DNA from: Muricea muricata
Lineage: Eukaryota; Cnidaria; Anthozoa; Malacalcyonacea; Plexauridae
Assembly (NCBI GenBank): GCA_963855995.1
Contig: OY979725.1
Span: 1,054,001-1,118,000, forward strand
Direction of reading: 5' to 3'
DNA: 64,000 nucleotides
Shown here: positions 25,433 through 47,600 of the stretch, piece by piece
How positions within the stretch are numbered: the first letter of the stretch is position 1
How the letters are laid out: every line of letters starts with the position of its first letter
Made by a program: the position numbers and the translations under genes
Notes under the pieces: model-generated
What the model saw: only the letters and a program-made list of their open reading frames with translations
What the model was told of the DNA's origin: nothing
The model's database searches: none

Positions 25433-25751
25433 CCAGACGGGAAAGTTTGTACTGCGCAAGAGATTTCTCCCTTGCGCACTTTTAGACCCTTGGCTGTCTG
25501 CATATGCGCATTTTTAGAAGACTGGTGCGGATATGCGCAAACTATGCACAATCAGCGAAAAATATTGACACTATGACTTCAAACGATTTCGCAGAAGATT
25601 ACTAGATACTGTTTTAAACATTGTTTTATTGACATTATGGTGAAAGTCGGTTCTGACACACACATGTTTGCCCAATTTTCAAAATTTATATACGCATGTT
25701 TTCGGTGAGCGATCTGTCTCCTTTGCGCATTTTGTAAACTTTCCAGTCTGG
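25433..25751. mobile_element. hAT-like MITE immediately upstream of PHPT1
   Basis: 319 bp with terminal inverted repeats CCAGACGGGAAAGTTT and inverted CCAGACTGGAAAGTTT (one mismatch in 16). It is flanked by GTATTTTA at 25425-25432 and 25752-25759, an exact 8-bp target-site duplication, the length made by hAT transposases. The interior has no transposase frame and carries repeated TTGCGCA motifs. Confidence 0.82.
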
Positions 25752-26953
25752 GTATTTTATAAATACACAGCTTTCGTCTAATCCAGCAAAATTTACTTGG
25801 GGAAATCTGGAATCCACTACTACAAATCCTGAATCCACCTATGTATATCCGAAACCCACTAGTTTAGCGAATCCGGAATCCACTAGAGGGAACTTAAGAA
25901 ACCGGCAGGGGCGTACAGGCCCAAGATGGGGGGGGGGAGGAGAAATGGGTGGGGGTGGAAAACACCGGACGGCGCTAGGGCTTCCTTCACAAAAGGCAAA
26001 ATGTAGAACGCGGAATATTTAACGGCGCGGTTCAGATTTTACTGACTTCCACTACCGCTACCTATTTCTGGCTTACAACGGAAAAAACGTTGCAACGTAC
26101 CTTATATACATAAAAGTTAAAGCTGGAAAGTCCTGCAAGCGCAAAGCCAAAACACAAAAGGTTTTCAGCGACCAAACTTGTTTTCTATAACTACCCCCAA
26201 TTAGAAAGTATAATTGGAAAGTATACTTTTAAACATTGCTCTAAGTAATTCGATTAATTGTCGTATTTAGGTGAATAGACCAGTAATTTGTACATTTGAA
26301 GGTACTCGTCGGCTATTTTATTGCCGTGTATAGATGACAGGAGGAACAATTTCTAGACCTATCGGAAGCACGTCACGCTTCGTGATTCATCAAAAGTGAC
26401 TTTTGGGGAAAACTGAGGAGGTGCGGCCAGGTACACACAACAAATGAACCTGTATCCAAATAATTTATTACATCGAACTTTCGGCTGCCAGTCTGCAGCC
26501 TTCAACAAACAGCATTCAAATGAAGGCTGCAGTCTGGCAGCCGAAATGAAGATTTGATACTCAAGTCATTGAGATCTGCAAGCATGCATGGATTGTATTA
26601 AAGTGCCAAAAGTAAGCTAGGACTGAGCTTATGAGTTGTAATTTCCTGCATAGGCCAAGTTTGAATGCCTGCTAGAGTATTTATGATATACACATGGTTT
26701 GGAGAGTTTTGTCATCATATTAAACATGGGGGGGGGGGGCTACTTTCAAAGGGAGGGACGCTTAATTTCGAGACTCTCTAGCAAGTGTCGCAGGTTGTAA
26801 AAGGCGTTTACTTACGAGGGTCATTTACTTTCAAGGAGGCGCTCACTTACGATAGACACGCATGCAGATTTCTTTCAGTCAGGTTTATTTTTTGAAGTTT
26901 GTCATCCACACTACAGCACGGATGAGAATAAGAATATAAATATAGCGTTCGCT
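25752..26953. other. Intergenic region upstream of PHPT1
   Basis: About 1.2 kb between the hAT-like MITE and the ESF1 stop codon. It contains a poly-G tract near 25927, a near-perfect hairpin at 26479-26546 (arms beginning TTTCGGCTGCCAG), and another G-run near 26729. No gene is supported. Confidence 0.4.
26479..26546. repeat. Inverted repeat (26-bp arms)
   Basis: Arm TTTCGGCTGCCAGTCTGCAG... at 26479-26504 pairs with 26521-26546, with one mismatch in 26 and a 16-nt loop. May be the remnant of a small foldback element. Confidence 0.65.
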
Positions 26954-35963
<9,010 letters not shown>

Positions 35964-38900
35964 GTTTTAATATCCAACAACTCATGGAGATCGTACAATT
36001 TACCCACTTGAAAACTTAAAAGCCGCCATATTAAAAAGGTCTAATGTTTGATCTTACATAAAGTATTGCCGTCGCAATTTAGTTCCCAACACAGCGCGCA
36101 ATTAATTGCAACATTATGCATTCTTTAATGACATCCCAATTTCTATATGGATTTTTTTGCGTAATCGGATATTTCGAAAATATTTTTGGTGAGAAAGGTT
36201 TGTACGGAATCTCTTTGGTATGGTTTTTAGTGGAATCTGGAAGAAACGGTATTTTATTTGAAATTAAAATCTAAACGATCGCATACGCCCCGCGGGCAAG
36301 TAATGAGTAAGCTATAAAACCCCAAGGATGGATATTTGTTGACAATATGTCAAAGCAAATAGAGCATGTTTTCATCGAACGTAGTTTATGTGTGTGGTTT
36401 GCCGGGCGTCGACTGCAATTCGCCAAAAGTGTGGAGTGTTGAACATAAGCCTTCAACAAGCAGCCGAAAGAGCTTTTAAACAGGCTTGGAAGAATTGCGA
36501 TTGAGATTCTACTGATATTCTGCTACGTCAAGGGCCCGAGCTGTGTGATTCCTGTCAGACATACGATAGCACGGAGTTGTCACCGACGCATCCATACGGC
36601 CTGTGCCATAAACGGAAACTCTACCAACACAACGTTAATGGCTGAACGTTTGCTATTCCATCTCTGGTGTGTATAAGGATTTCAACAAGGATAACGAGGA
36701 AAGCAAGGTACAGAAACAGACTATATATTGACCGTGTATAGATCATACGTAGTTATAGACATGTCGTGTCTGTGTGTTATGTTACAATGTTGTGGAGTTA
36801 AAACGAAACATCATCGCCTCACTGGGTTAGATTTCGTTCAGGCTGAAACCGTATCCTTTATAATGTTCGAAAGAGTTGTTTCTAGAAATTGGGCTTGACT
36901 TAGAGGGGTTTTAAGATACACTTATTCCACGATTAGATGACTACAACCTAGTTAACACCTGCGGTTAGTACCTGCTAGCCGCTACAATTAAATTTGGACC
37001 GAAGTTCTAAACAAGGAATAACAAAGTAAACTACGAGCTGAACTTAAATAACGAAGATTACTGAACTGCATCTGGGTAGAACAGCAACGATTAACGATAA
37101 CAAATTGATTTGCCATTCTTGGCGAATGGAATTGTATGTCGATTTAACTTACAAATAGAACTGAAAAATCGAGTTATATTTCTAGAATGGAATTGTTCTC
37201 GAACCAATGAGTTTGTGGCATATTATATATCATCACATGCCTTTTCGATTACGTCCATTGACCTTCATTTACCCATAAATTCGTGTAACAAATCGAAAGT
37301 TCGAACAATTCGTAATTGTAACATCTTGCGTTTTGTTAATGGATGGATATCGACAACAATAGCCCTGTGGATACACAACTTATATAAACGATTTGTGTCC
37401 AAAATATTAATATTCATTCGACAGTATTGTAAGACAACAAAATCGACAAGCATTGATTGTGTAAACAATGAAATCAACGATGTCCCTATATAGACCAAAA
37501 AACAAGACTTCATGTTTACTGAAACTTACAATCTTGGCAAATTGACATATCTTGCCAAGCATGGTGAAATACATTGTTTGTATCTGTGTGTTAAGACACT
37601 CGACCATTATTTCCCAATATAAAGTCAAACTACCGGTTCATGCCCAATGTGTATGCTAGCAATTAATACATAAGTCAAGTTTTATTTTGAATTGCCGGCA
37701 GAACACAGTGGGGAATCAACAACTCTCAAAATTTTCTCGTTACTGAAAACGTTGAATTTGACAACATTCTTGGCAAAAATTGGTATGCAATTCACGTGAC
37801 ATTTTGTCATATACTGTACGAGGTTTTCTATGGGAATTCCAACCTTTCATATGAAACCTACAAACAATGTGGATATTGTATCCTCAATAGAAATAAGAAT
37901 AAAACCAAATACAGCAACCGGCAGACACTTTGAAGCCATTGAGTCAATTCTATTCAGAGACTCCTGTAGATTTTATACAATGAAATTGACACTTCTATAG
38001 TAAGATCATTCAAATAGATTCTGTTTGCCAAACGGATTATTGCTTTCAGATATTGGAAATAAGCATGGATATTTAACATCCATGCAGTATATTGCCAACC
38101 ATATGTTGTACTTCAAGTTTGTATTCCAAATCAGAGATTGAGACACCTTAGCGTTTACTTATCGCACGAATATTTTATCCGCTTACGTGTTATATCAGTC
38201 ATAACTTTAATCTATCGGCATTTAAAATCTGAAAATCGGGACTCTGCTTATTTGTATTCACATAAAGTTTTCATTTCTAAACAGCGAACACAGTGCATAG
38301 AATTTAACTTTAAAATCCTAGCGTTAAAAAACCTGTATGGATGTGTTTTTAATGTTGTCCAATTTTATAACCATGGGCTCATGACATTTTGATGAGGGGA
38401 ATTAATCAAAACATATTGCATGGTCGATAACTGATTCTGTGCACAACCCAAAGACATCGGTCAATATCCTTTAATGATGCCAGCAAATACTTAGATTGTT
38501 ATTGTAAATAATTGCAAGCGCTTTGAAATTACAAGACCTTTACGCGTCGGCTAATTTGAATACGTTTTATTTAGGCATAACAATGAACCCGGAAATCGTA
38601 TTAATGCTTCTTTAAGTTTTTGAAGACGTGTTGAAGACCGCGTTTTTATTATGTTAGTTTGTATAACCCTATTATAACCTTTCTATCGGTGATAATTTCG
38701 GTGTGGCGGGTTGGTATTTGGTGCGCGCGAGCTGTGTTTCAAACGTTGGGTGAAAAACAGGCTTCTAATATAGCCTAGCTTGGAGTAATTTGTCTGCGTC
38801 GCATGAAATATGAGCCATCATTGATGTAATAATTTAGGCCCGAATGCGTTTCTCGATGCTTTTTTGACACAAACCATATTTCCTTTTTACACGCATAAGT

Positions 38901-39388
38901 CGATGCTGATCAGATGTCGATTAATCTAAAAGATAACGCCGCTCTAAAAATAAACAAATTCCAGTGAAGATGAGTTATCGAACAACCTTTCAAGTGATTT
39001 CTTTCAAAGCCATATCCTTTACACTTGCTGGTACAAATTCTCGAAAAAGATATTCTACTTTACCGAAATTTTCTTGGAAAAGATAAAACGTATCAATATT
39101 TTTGTTCCTTTTATGCATTCTAAAAACTTCTTTGGAGCTAAAAAAATTCGCAAATTTCTCACTCTTTTTTTCAAGTTTTTTTTTGGTTCATTTTCTTGTT
39201 CACTTCCGAGAATTTTACCCATTTCCTCTTAAATGAGAGCACTTAAACGCTTGTAACCTCACAAAGACTGAGAAAATACCCAAGAAAGGAAACACAACCC
39301 AAGAATGGAAACAAAAAAGCCAGCATATTTTCCTTTGATATTTTGTTGCAAGAAAACACGTTAAAGAAAACTCCAAAGATTAAAATGA

Positions 39389-39412
39389 GCCACCTGCAAG
39401 TGTGCAGGTGGC
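39389..39412. promoter_or_regulatory. Perfect hairpin built from two CACCTG/CAGGTG E-boxes
   Basis: GCCACCTGCA, a 4-nt spacer AGTG, then TGCAGGTGGC: a 10-bp perfect inverted repeat. CACCTG/CAGGTG is the core bound by Snail-type zinc fingers and some bHLH factors. It lies 2.2 kb upstream of the RhoGEF start. Regulatory use is inference. Confidence 0.35.
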
Positions 39413-41096
39413 CAGTTCAAAGCACCAGTAGAAATATGTCCCCAACTAACAGGGCCTCTATAACATCGAAAACCTAAAACAGTCCTCTTGATAAGCTCAG
39501 GGATACAAAACTGTACCGAAGTGGTTTATTGAATTATTTTAAAACACCTTTAAGATGTTTAAAACAAACAAACCAACTATGTAGTATGTATACATATATA
39601 TCCAAGAGTGCATTGCAATTTTAAGACGGCGAAGTTAATTGCAAAAGGCTTATTTTTCTCACAAATCTGCATGCCGAGCAAAAATGTATTTACTTTTTAC
39701 ATTCTCGTCAAAAGCTCCAAATTGCTGTGGTAAAAAATGTCCAGACATTCATTAAGTGTTTGTCTCAAGATTCGTAAAAAAACTTTCCAGACATTGAATC
39801 AATGATAAAGCATCTGTCTTAGATTCTTCTCTGTCAATTCATTTTGAGGGTCCGTCATTGTTCTAACCTCATGGTTTTTTTCCGGGTGCTCCGGTCCTCC
39901 TACAGCTAATGTCGACAGGATTGGTTGGAATAAACGCCGAAATTACGACGACAATTCCGCTCTGTGGTCAGACGAGCGTCATATGGTACCCTCTGGATAC
40001 ATGTGCATTTGATACCTTCACAAAGCTATCTCGTATCACAACAATCTCTAACAACCGGGCACAGTATGGGTGGCATTGCCCTGAGTGTTGATATTATAAA
40101 ACCATCAAATCTTGGAAGGGGGCACTACAATAACACAACCAATATTTTATTACATGCCTCTTGAGGTGCACTGGTAATTTCTAGGGAAATGCACTTAACC
40201 GTTTTTTTTGGTCTGACATTTGGCTAGTACGGACAACACAATTATTAGTTAACTTAATCTGCCAAATGAGAACGGGGTGTCCAATTGCAACAAGGCTTGT
40301 GACGCATAGCTTTTTTTTTAGATATATAACACTCGATTTCACATTAATGTTCGATTGTAAATGTTACATTTTAAACAGTACTACGTACGTGCTTAGATTG
40401 TTGTTTTTATCATAAAGAAGGAATTACGACAAAACAAATTATCCCTCTGACGCTCCACAGTAAATTGTGTCAATCGTTGCCAATTAAGCTGATCCTCTGT
40501 ATACTTTATGTCTTTACCCCACCATTTTTTACTCCAGAGTATATACCAACAAATAAACACTGCAGATTTTTTTTCTTCAGCGAATGAGCAAATATCAGGC
40601 ATTACATCCGTCAGGATTATCACCGTATCGTGTAGGCCTTAATTAAGCTCCATCAAAATTAATTATTTGAAACATATTCTTAACAAATATGTCAGGATCT
40701 TGGGAATACTGCATCGCCACTGTCTTCCTATGCAGACGAGATGACTCATTAAGTCGAAGAATGCGTTTGAAATTTAAGTCACTTTAACAATATTTTTCAT
40801 CCTAACATCATCATATTTTAAGCAGAATAAGCGCCCAAAAGTCTTCTTTCCTCGCCTAAAATATCAAACACTAGAGGAATGTAATTTAATTGGTAAAACA
40901 TGTCTAATACGTGTGCTTAAAGTGCAGTAATGTTAAAGAGTTTAGTGACAGGAATATTACTGATTAAAATCGTTTTAAAAGGTAAGATAGAAGTACGCTT
41001 TTTGTTTTGATCCTGTGTCTGCCTTACATACGTGGTAAAAAAAGCTTGAGGTGAGGCCAGTTGCTGCAAGCCTGCAACCTTCTCGTGCCAAACTCT

Positions 41097-41203
41097 CCTT
41101 TTGATAGATGTGAACGAGTTGATTGATAAGAAATGTTCTTAATGCATGGTTCTTCGTCTGAACATTTCTAACTAGTCCACTCGTTCACACGCATCAAAAA
41201 GCG
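41097..41203. repeat. Imperfect foldback element
   Basis: Left arm TTTTGATAGATGTGAACGAG at ~41099 and the inverted right arm ending ~41200 (CTCGTTCACACGCATCAAAA) pair with few mismatches. The inner arms carry AAATGTT / AACATTT. About 440 bp upstream of the RhoGEF start codon. Confidence 0.55.
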
Positions 41204-41618
41204 AAAGTTGCACCATAAATTCATATTTGGCTCTAATAAACCTCGAGGAATAGACGTTTCTCGAATTTAAACTCTTGGTTCTTTTTCAACAACATTTCCT
41301 CCCCGACGATGTGTAGCTCGTGTTTCGTGGATAGTCGAGAAAATTTCCATTCATTGCAAACCATGCATCCACATTGATAAAATTCATTCGACGTGGATTC
41401 TTGGTCATTTTAAATGCACGGTTTTTTAATTGTCATTGGACGTGAGGGGAAGGTAGTCCTCTAGCAGGCTAGTGAGAGACGGCATATTTTTTATTGCCAT
41501 GTTTTGCCAACAAGGTCGCAAAACACACCATGGACACGAACTCCACTGTTCGAATAGCAGTAGTTCTTGACGTTTTAACCCGCCTCTTTCTTCCTTGCCT
41601 TTCAGCTGTGGCAATTAA

Positions 41619-41672
41619 ATGGTGTCGCTAGATGATCGGCTCTCCAAATGTCTGCTGAAAATGATCAAATAA
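41619..41672 (+). promoter_or_regulatory. Short upstream ORF overlapping the RhoGEF start
   Basis: ATG at 41619 opens a 17-codon frame ending in TAA at 41670-41672. It overlaps the presumed RhoGEF start at 41648 in another frame. A splice-acceptor-like tract (CCTTGCCTTTCAG) precedes it, so it may lie in the 5' UTR. It could dampen translation; this depends on the true transcript start. Confidence 0.35.
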
Positions 41673-44600
41673 TTCCCGTCAAGGTCAAATACATAGAAGC
41701 ACAGAGCGCGATTGTTCTGAGAAATGAAAGAATACTACCCTCGACACCACCACTTAAAATACAAGAACCACGCCGGCAAAATGGCGAAGCAACGTTGCTC
41801 CAAAATGGCGTGTGTCAGTCGCCTGTCGACGCCGAAAACATCGAGATTACCCACAGTTCACCCGTCATGACCCCATGTACAAGCAGTCCCACGAACCCTC
41901 TGGTACCAAACAGGTTTCAATTCGACCCCAGTCTTACTTACGCTGAGAAAGTCGCTCATGAAATGATTGTTACAGAGAAAATATACCTGGATAATTTGAA
42001 ACAAATTATTGACGTAAGTATTTGTTGCTCATGGCTCTTCTCCGATGTTGACTTATCTAATTATGTTATTATTACGAGAATTATTGTAATTAGCTTCTTC
42101 CTGTGTTGAACCATCCTCAGAGATATGAAAAACTAGATTATATTAATCTAGATTAATATAAATCTAGTCATTCCTGTGTGTTGGCTGCATACAATGTAGA
42201 GTGACACTATGGCAATTTGATTGTGCTATGCAAATATTTCCGTCTGTATAGCCATAAAAAAGGATTAATTTTCTAAGAAATGAATGATGATGATTTAAAA
42301 TCTGCATAGTATCGGGCTTGCTTCGCCCGCGCTGAATGCGATTGACCATCAGAATAAGATGATCACCAAAATCTCAAACTACCGTTATGGCATAAGACCT
42401 TCCACCTGAAACGATAGAACAAAATTCGAGCGATTCCCTTTGTCGGGAAGTTCGATGTGAAGTTAGTACAGTGAAGTACTAGTGTATAAAAGGGCCTGCG
42501 TACAAAACGTCCAATTTTTCTTTATCGCTTCCCCTTGTTCACCGAAACACGTTGTTTTGTCCCTAAACTTACATGCTATCACCCCTATGCCGTTTTATCG
42601 TCACAGCATGCCCGTTGATTGACTACTCACTGTTGCCAGTGTTCAACACACAAAAGACCAAGCTAAAAAGGGTTACTTTTTGAAAAGCTTGGTAAATGGA
42701 ACTGAGCATTGGCTATATTTTTGCATTATTCTCAAAACGTTCACATACTAGAAATACCTTTGAAACTACAAATATATTTCCCATGTTGCGTCGCTGTGAA
42801 TTCCAGTTGTCAAATAAGGTTGTTTTTAGTGTTATCAAGAAGTCATGAGAGGTCAGTTTAAGTGAAGTGAAGAACACTTGAGTTTGGAATGTTCTGATAA
42901 AGAACCGTCTTTACCATGTACAATTATATCTAGCTTTGATAAAAGTTTCTTGACATCAACTGACAAAGACTGTTCAGATTGACGACATTCATAAAGATAT
43001 ACGCTGGAAATGATTGGCATAAGATAGTTACATCGAACTTACATCTTCCATCCTTGTCCTGTAAAAAGATTGGCACCATATAAATTCGTTTCTATAGGTC
43101 CAACGCAGTTCATATGTAACAACAATATGCAATATAGTCTTAAGTCATGCAAAAAATTTAAAAATATTTCACACTTATAATATCTGCTAGGATCTCCAGC
43201 GCAATCTTTTAGTTTTTCTGATGCATATGATCTTTAGCACGAGTTTATGATGAATTGAGTTTCTGGTGCCTTATCTTGACCTTCATATCTCACAGTCATA
43301 TGCATGTTTCTTGCCGTCTCCCACAATGAAGAAACAGCACCTAGCCAATATTTCAAATGTACACTGTTCTGAGAGATGCTCATTCAGCTGAGCTTTATTC
43401 CGTGTTTGCGTCAAGTGCATATTAAGAACGTGGGATTCAACGTCCATCATCTTAAAGAGAATATTTCAAACACGAGAGGATCGTTTCTCAGGAGAAAATA
43501 TTTTTTCCAGATATTTCCGGGGTTTTTACCGTAAACAGAACATAACAACACCCTCGTCACCAAGTTACCAACAACGTTTTCTGTTACCAGGATGAGGTTT
43601 CTATCTTTAATCCAGGATCATCCCACAATTCAATTAAATTCGCCCCAAAGATTAACTCAACACACGGAAGGAAAGCTTTGCCTGAGAATTGACATGTTCC
43701 GTGAACAAAAAATATAATTTCTGAAACTCTAATTAATTTAAATTTCCCATTAAATTACATCTGACATGTCGCAGCTGCATGCATGTTGCACAATTCGAAA
43801 ATGTGACCCAGCTCTCATCACCTGATACAATAATGACAAATCTGTCAGCCACAACTGTATTGTGTTGTTCAACACAACTGTATTTTTTCAGGGATTTCTC
43901 GGTCCAGTTGCTAATGATCCGGACCTTGATGTTAGTAAAGAAAATATTGATGATTTATTTATAAATGTGGAAGAAATATATCATTTTAACTGGTGAGTTA
44001 CAGCAGTTAGCTCAGCTAAATCAATCATAATTTGCTCTTTAATTATTGAATTTATGAAATTAGGTACTTTAATTAGCTTGACTTAAAGATAATTAGCTTA
44101 ACTAGCTAATTATCTTTATCAGCCATTAAGTTCACGTTGTTTTCTCAATTTCTGCCGGACTTGACAAGATTTTGTTAACCTCAGGGTGCTTCTGCAAAAT
44201 ATGGAAAAATGTAATTTCGATCCAGTAAAGTTGGCTGAATGCTTCGTTGTGAAGGTCGGTATTAGTTGTGCATTAAAGTTTATATTATCTTTGTTTAGCG
44301 TTGTTTTTACAGCATTGTTCTTCCAACAATGGGCCATTCCCATCCTGGACAAACTTTTAAATTAGAAATATTTATTAGCACAGCTGGAAAGAGCATCCTA
44401 AATTTAGTAAAATAGTGAAGTTTGGTTGCAAAACACTGTAAAATATGGAAAATATAGTCCTGCGAAGGTTGCAAATTTTGTGTAATCACATTTCAAAATC
44501 TGATTGCACTTTTCCGCGCATAATACAAAAGTATACAAATTTCGCAAACTTCACAGGACTATATTTTCCACATTTTACAATATTTTGCAACCAAACTTCA

Positions 44601-47600
44601 CCATTTTACTAAACGTAGGATGCTCTTCTCAGTGGCATGTAATAATGAATATTCCTCTTGTCAAAAGTTCGTCTAAAAGTGGAATCTCCCTTAGAATAAG
44701 CGATTTTTGCAGGTGTAGCAAAATGGTAAAAACTAAAACTCGATTATTTTCCAGCAAGTTGGATTCGAAATATACACGAAATACTGTACTCATTACCCGA
44801 GGTAAGATTTACCAGCCTCAAACTTAACGAGTATTCCCTCTACAATTTAACCAGATTTTCAATCCACGGTTACTAAAATGCATTTTATGCTTAGGTCAAT
44901 GGAGGTTTTATTAGAATGGAACCAAAGAGAAGACACAGCGAACTTCATCAAAGTACGTTACAACCATACATGCGGAATCAAAACTAAAGCTTCCTTATTG
45001 TTGTTTCCAGTGATTGTATAAAATTTTTATGCAGAAATTCCTACTGATCGATCGATTTTCTTTTAGAAACAACAAGAATCACTGGGTCATACGTTGCCGT
45101 TATGTTCATTTCTACTGAAACCTGTGCAACGAATCCTCAAATACCACTTATTGCTTGGGGTTCGTAAAAAGTTTTCAATTAGCTTTCAATTGTCTAGTCT
45201 CTTCGTGCAAAGAAAAATATTGTGAAAAATTTATTTCATACTGTATACTATATCATGAGCATAACATAGAGTAAACGTTAAATGGATAAGTACAAATCTT
45301 CATTAGACGAAAGTAGCGAAGCTAAGAATTGTAGAAAGGTATCTTTTCATGATTTGTGTCATTGGAAGAAGGCGTTCAATATGGTGATTGTTCAGCTTTA
45401 AATGGTTCTCCTAATGGTAGTTAATTTCTTTCAGAATATAGCCAAGCACTTCAAGCAGTCGGAAGACGAAGAAGGCTATGAAATCATTCAGGTACAGTGG
45501 ACGGAATCGATGATGTGTGATCAATGATCATGACGATACAATTGATCCACGATGTAAACTAACAAAATAACTGTTTCTCGTTTAGAAAGCGCTGTCAGCC
45601 ATGACAAACGTCGCCAAGCACATCAACGATATGAAACGAAAACATGAAGATGCCGTTCATCTTCAGGTGAAAATAAACTGCAACATTAACACTAATTCTC
45701 AAACAGAACTATCAATAGCTATCACCAACACGAGCGATCCATTACGGGTACATTACAAAACGAGTTGGTCTAATTTGAGTAACTTGTTTTCTGATGCACG
45801 TTGGTATACCGGGTCCAGTCCCACCTGTATGTTCACCAATGGCAGACTAGTGCACATTATCTCTTACGTATTATTGTATGCTCTTACACCCCCACCAAGG
45901 TGCAAAATATGTATCATATATGGAATTATGTTTCAATTGGGACGGAAGTCCTAATGCTATCATGTAGCTTGTTGTGTTGCAAATCAGTATCGTTGTGAAA
46001 ATTTGTGAGAAATTTAATATGTGATAATTATAAATTGTACCTAAGTAAGCATATATTTATCAGTGTCATGCTGATCTGCCCTAAATCACTTGCTACCAAG
46101 AGCCAAGAACTGCCACAAAAGACAAACACCTTTTAAAGAAAGAAGTGTTCTTAATGTTATCCTAACACATGCACTCTTCCATTATTTTTCCAGGAAATAC
46201 AAAGTGTTTTGCTTGACTATGAGGTATTGCGAACTATGTCAAATGAAATCGTTATTAAATGCTGGACATCATAACATCATTTCCTTCATTTTTGTTCAAC
46301 TGGCTAAATTTCAATCGACTTTTAGGGACCAAATTTGACCTCGTATGGAAGCATAGTTCTTGAGGTAGGTTTGTATTAGGATCTAGAGTCGTAGATTGTA
46401 TCTACGATCACAGTAACAAGTTTAAATTATGAAAATTGTTCGACTTACTAACCCAAGCATCTCTTGTCTTTTAAAGGACACATTTCGTCTTCATGGTACA
46501 AAGACGGGAAGGTATCTGCTATTGTTCGAGAAGGCTCTTCTTATTACGAAGAGAAGAAGTGATGGAACCTTTTCTTGGAAAGCTACAGTTATGGTAAGAA
46601 AAAATCCGAGAAAATTTCGAAGTTGAAGACAATTTCTGGTCTTCACCATTCAAATTTATTACCCTAAAATGATCAGGCTTCGTCAAACTCAAGTCAGCAT
46701 TTTTTGTGATTTGTTCTTTGCAAACTCTACAAACGACTTTATCGTCGTTGATTGTTGTAACCGACCAATAGAAAAGACTGGCTTGCTGATTGCTCTATAT
46801 GCTTGTTCTAGTATTCCAATATGATGCTGGCAGACTCGGTGTTTAGAGAACCATTGACGTTCCAAGTTATACCATTCAATGACAGAAAAATTTGCTATAC
46901 GTTCGTGGTAAGTCCGGCTGTCCTAAAATTACTTATGACAGATATAACATTTAATTTTCTTCTTTCTAACTTGTTCCTTTTAGTCGAGAGATTTGGATAC
47001 AAAACAAGTTTGGTTACTGGAATTGAAGAGGCGTTTATTGGATAGCTATGCGGCAGCCGTTCCAATGAAGGTTGGTATTCTCGTATGCTCTGTATACGCA
47101 AGATGAGAGTTAATGAAAATTTCAGTCTTGTTCAGTTTGACTTAACCAGGAGATTACGGTAACCGCAATGACGACTAAATAAGGCTTTATGGTATTTGCG
47201 TGCTATAAGGCTTGTCCTAATACGTGCTCTGTAGTATCTCACGTGACTTAACTAGGAGATTACGATAACCGCATTGAGGACTCAATGAGGCTTTATGGTA
47301 TTTGCGTGCCCTAATACGTGCTCTGTAGTATCTGGTTTCCATTTGGTCGCAACTGTCGTGAATATCTCAAGGTGACCGATGTGATAGAGTATCAACAAAG
47401 ATCTACACTTAAACGACGACGGATTTGCATCAACGCACGAAAAAAAGCTTAATCTAACTTGATAATATAGCATCTGTAAGTTCTGAACACGGGTCGCCAC
47501 CACCTATACTAACAAGCTTTGTGTGTGGTTGGTCATAACAATGAAAGACAATAAACTATAGAAATTGGTTTCCTAAAGAACAAAGACAAACAATGATGAC

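Larger units (their letters stand above)
35964..41618. other. Long intergenic region without a supported gene
   Basis: 5.7 kb of AT-rich sequence between the divergent starts of ESF1 and the RhoGEF. Open frames are short (up to 127 codons at 37110-37493) and show no family motif or splice pattern. It probably holds the RhoGEF promoter and untranslated first exons. Two structures are visible: a perfect E-box hairpin at 39389-39412 and an inverted-repeat element at 41097-41203. Confidence 0.4.

Noticed and set aside
37110..37493. 127-codon frame in the intergenic region
   Set aside because: No recognisable motif, poor start context and no supporting exons; length is not remarkable in AT-rich DNA.
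45601..45954. 117-codon frame starting in the DH domain region
   Set aside because: Only its first part (to 45666) is the real RhoGEF exon 8; the rest is intron read-through past a GT donor.
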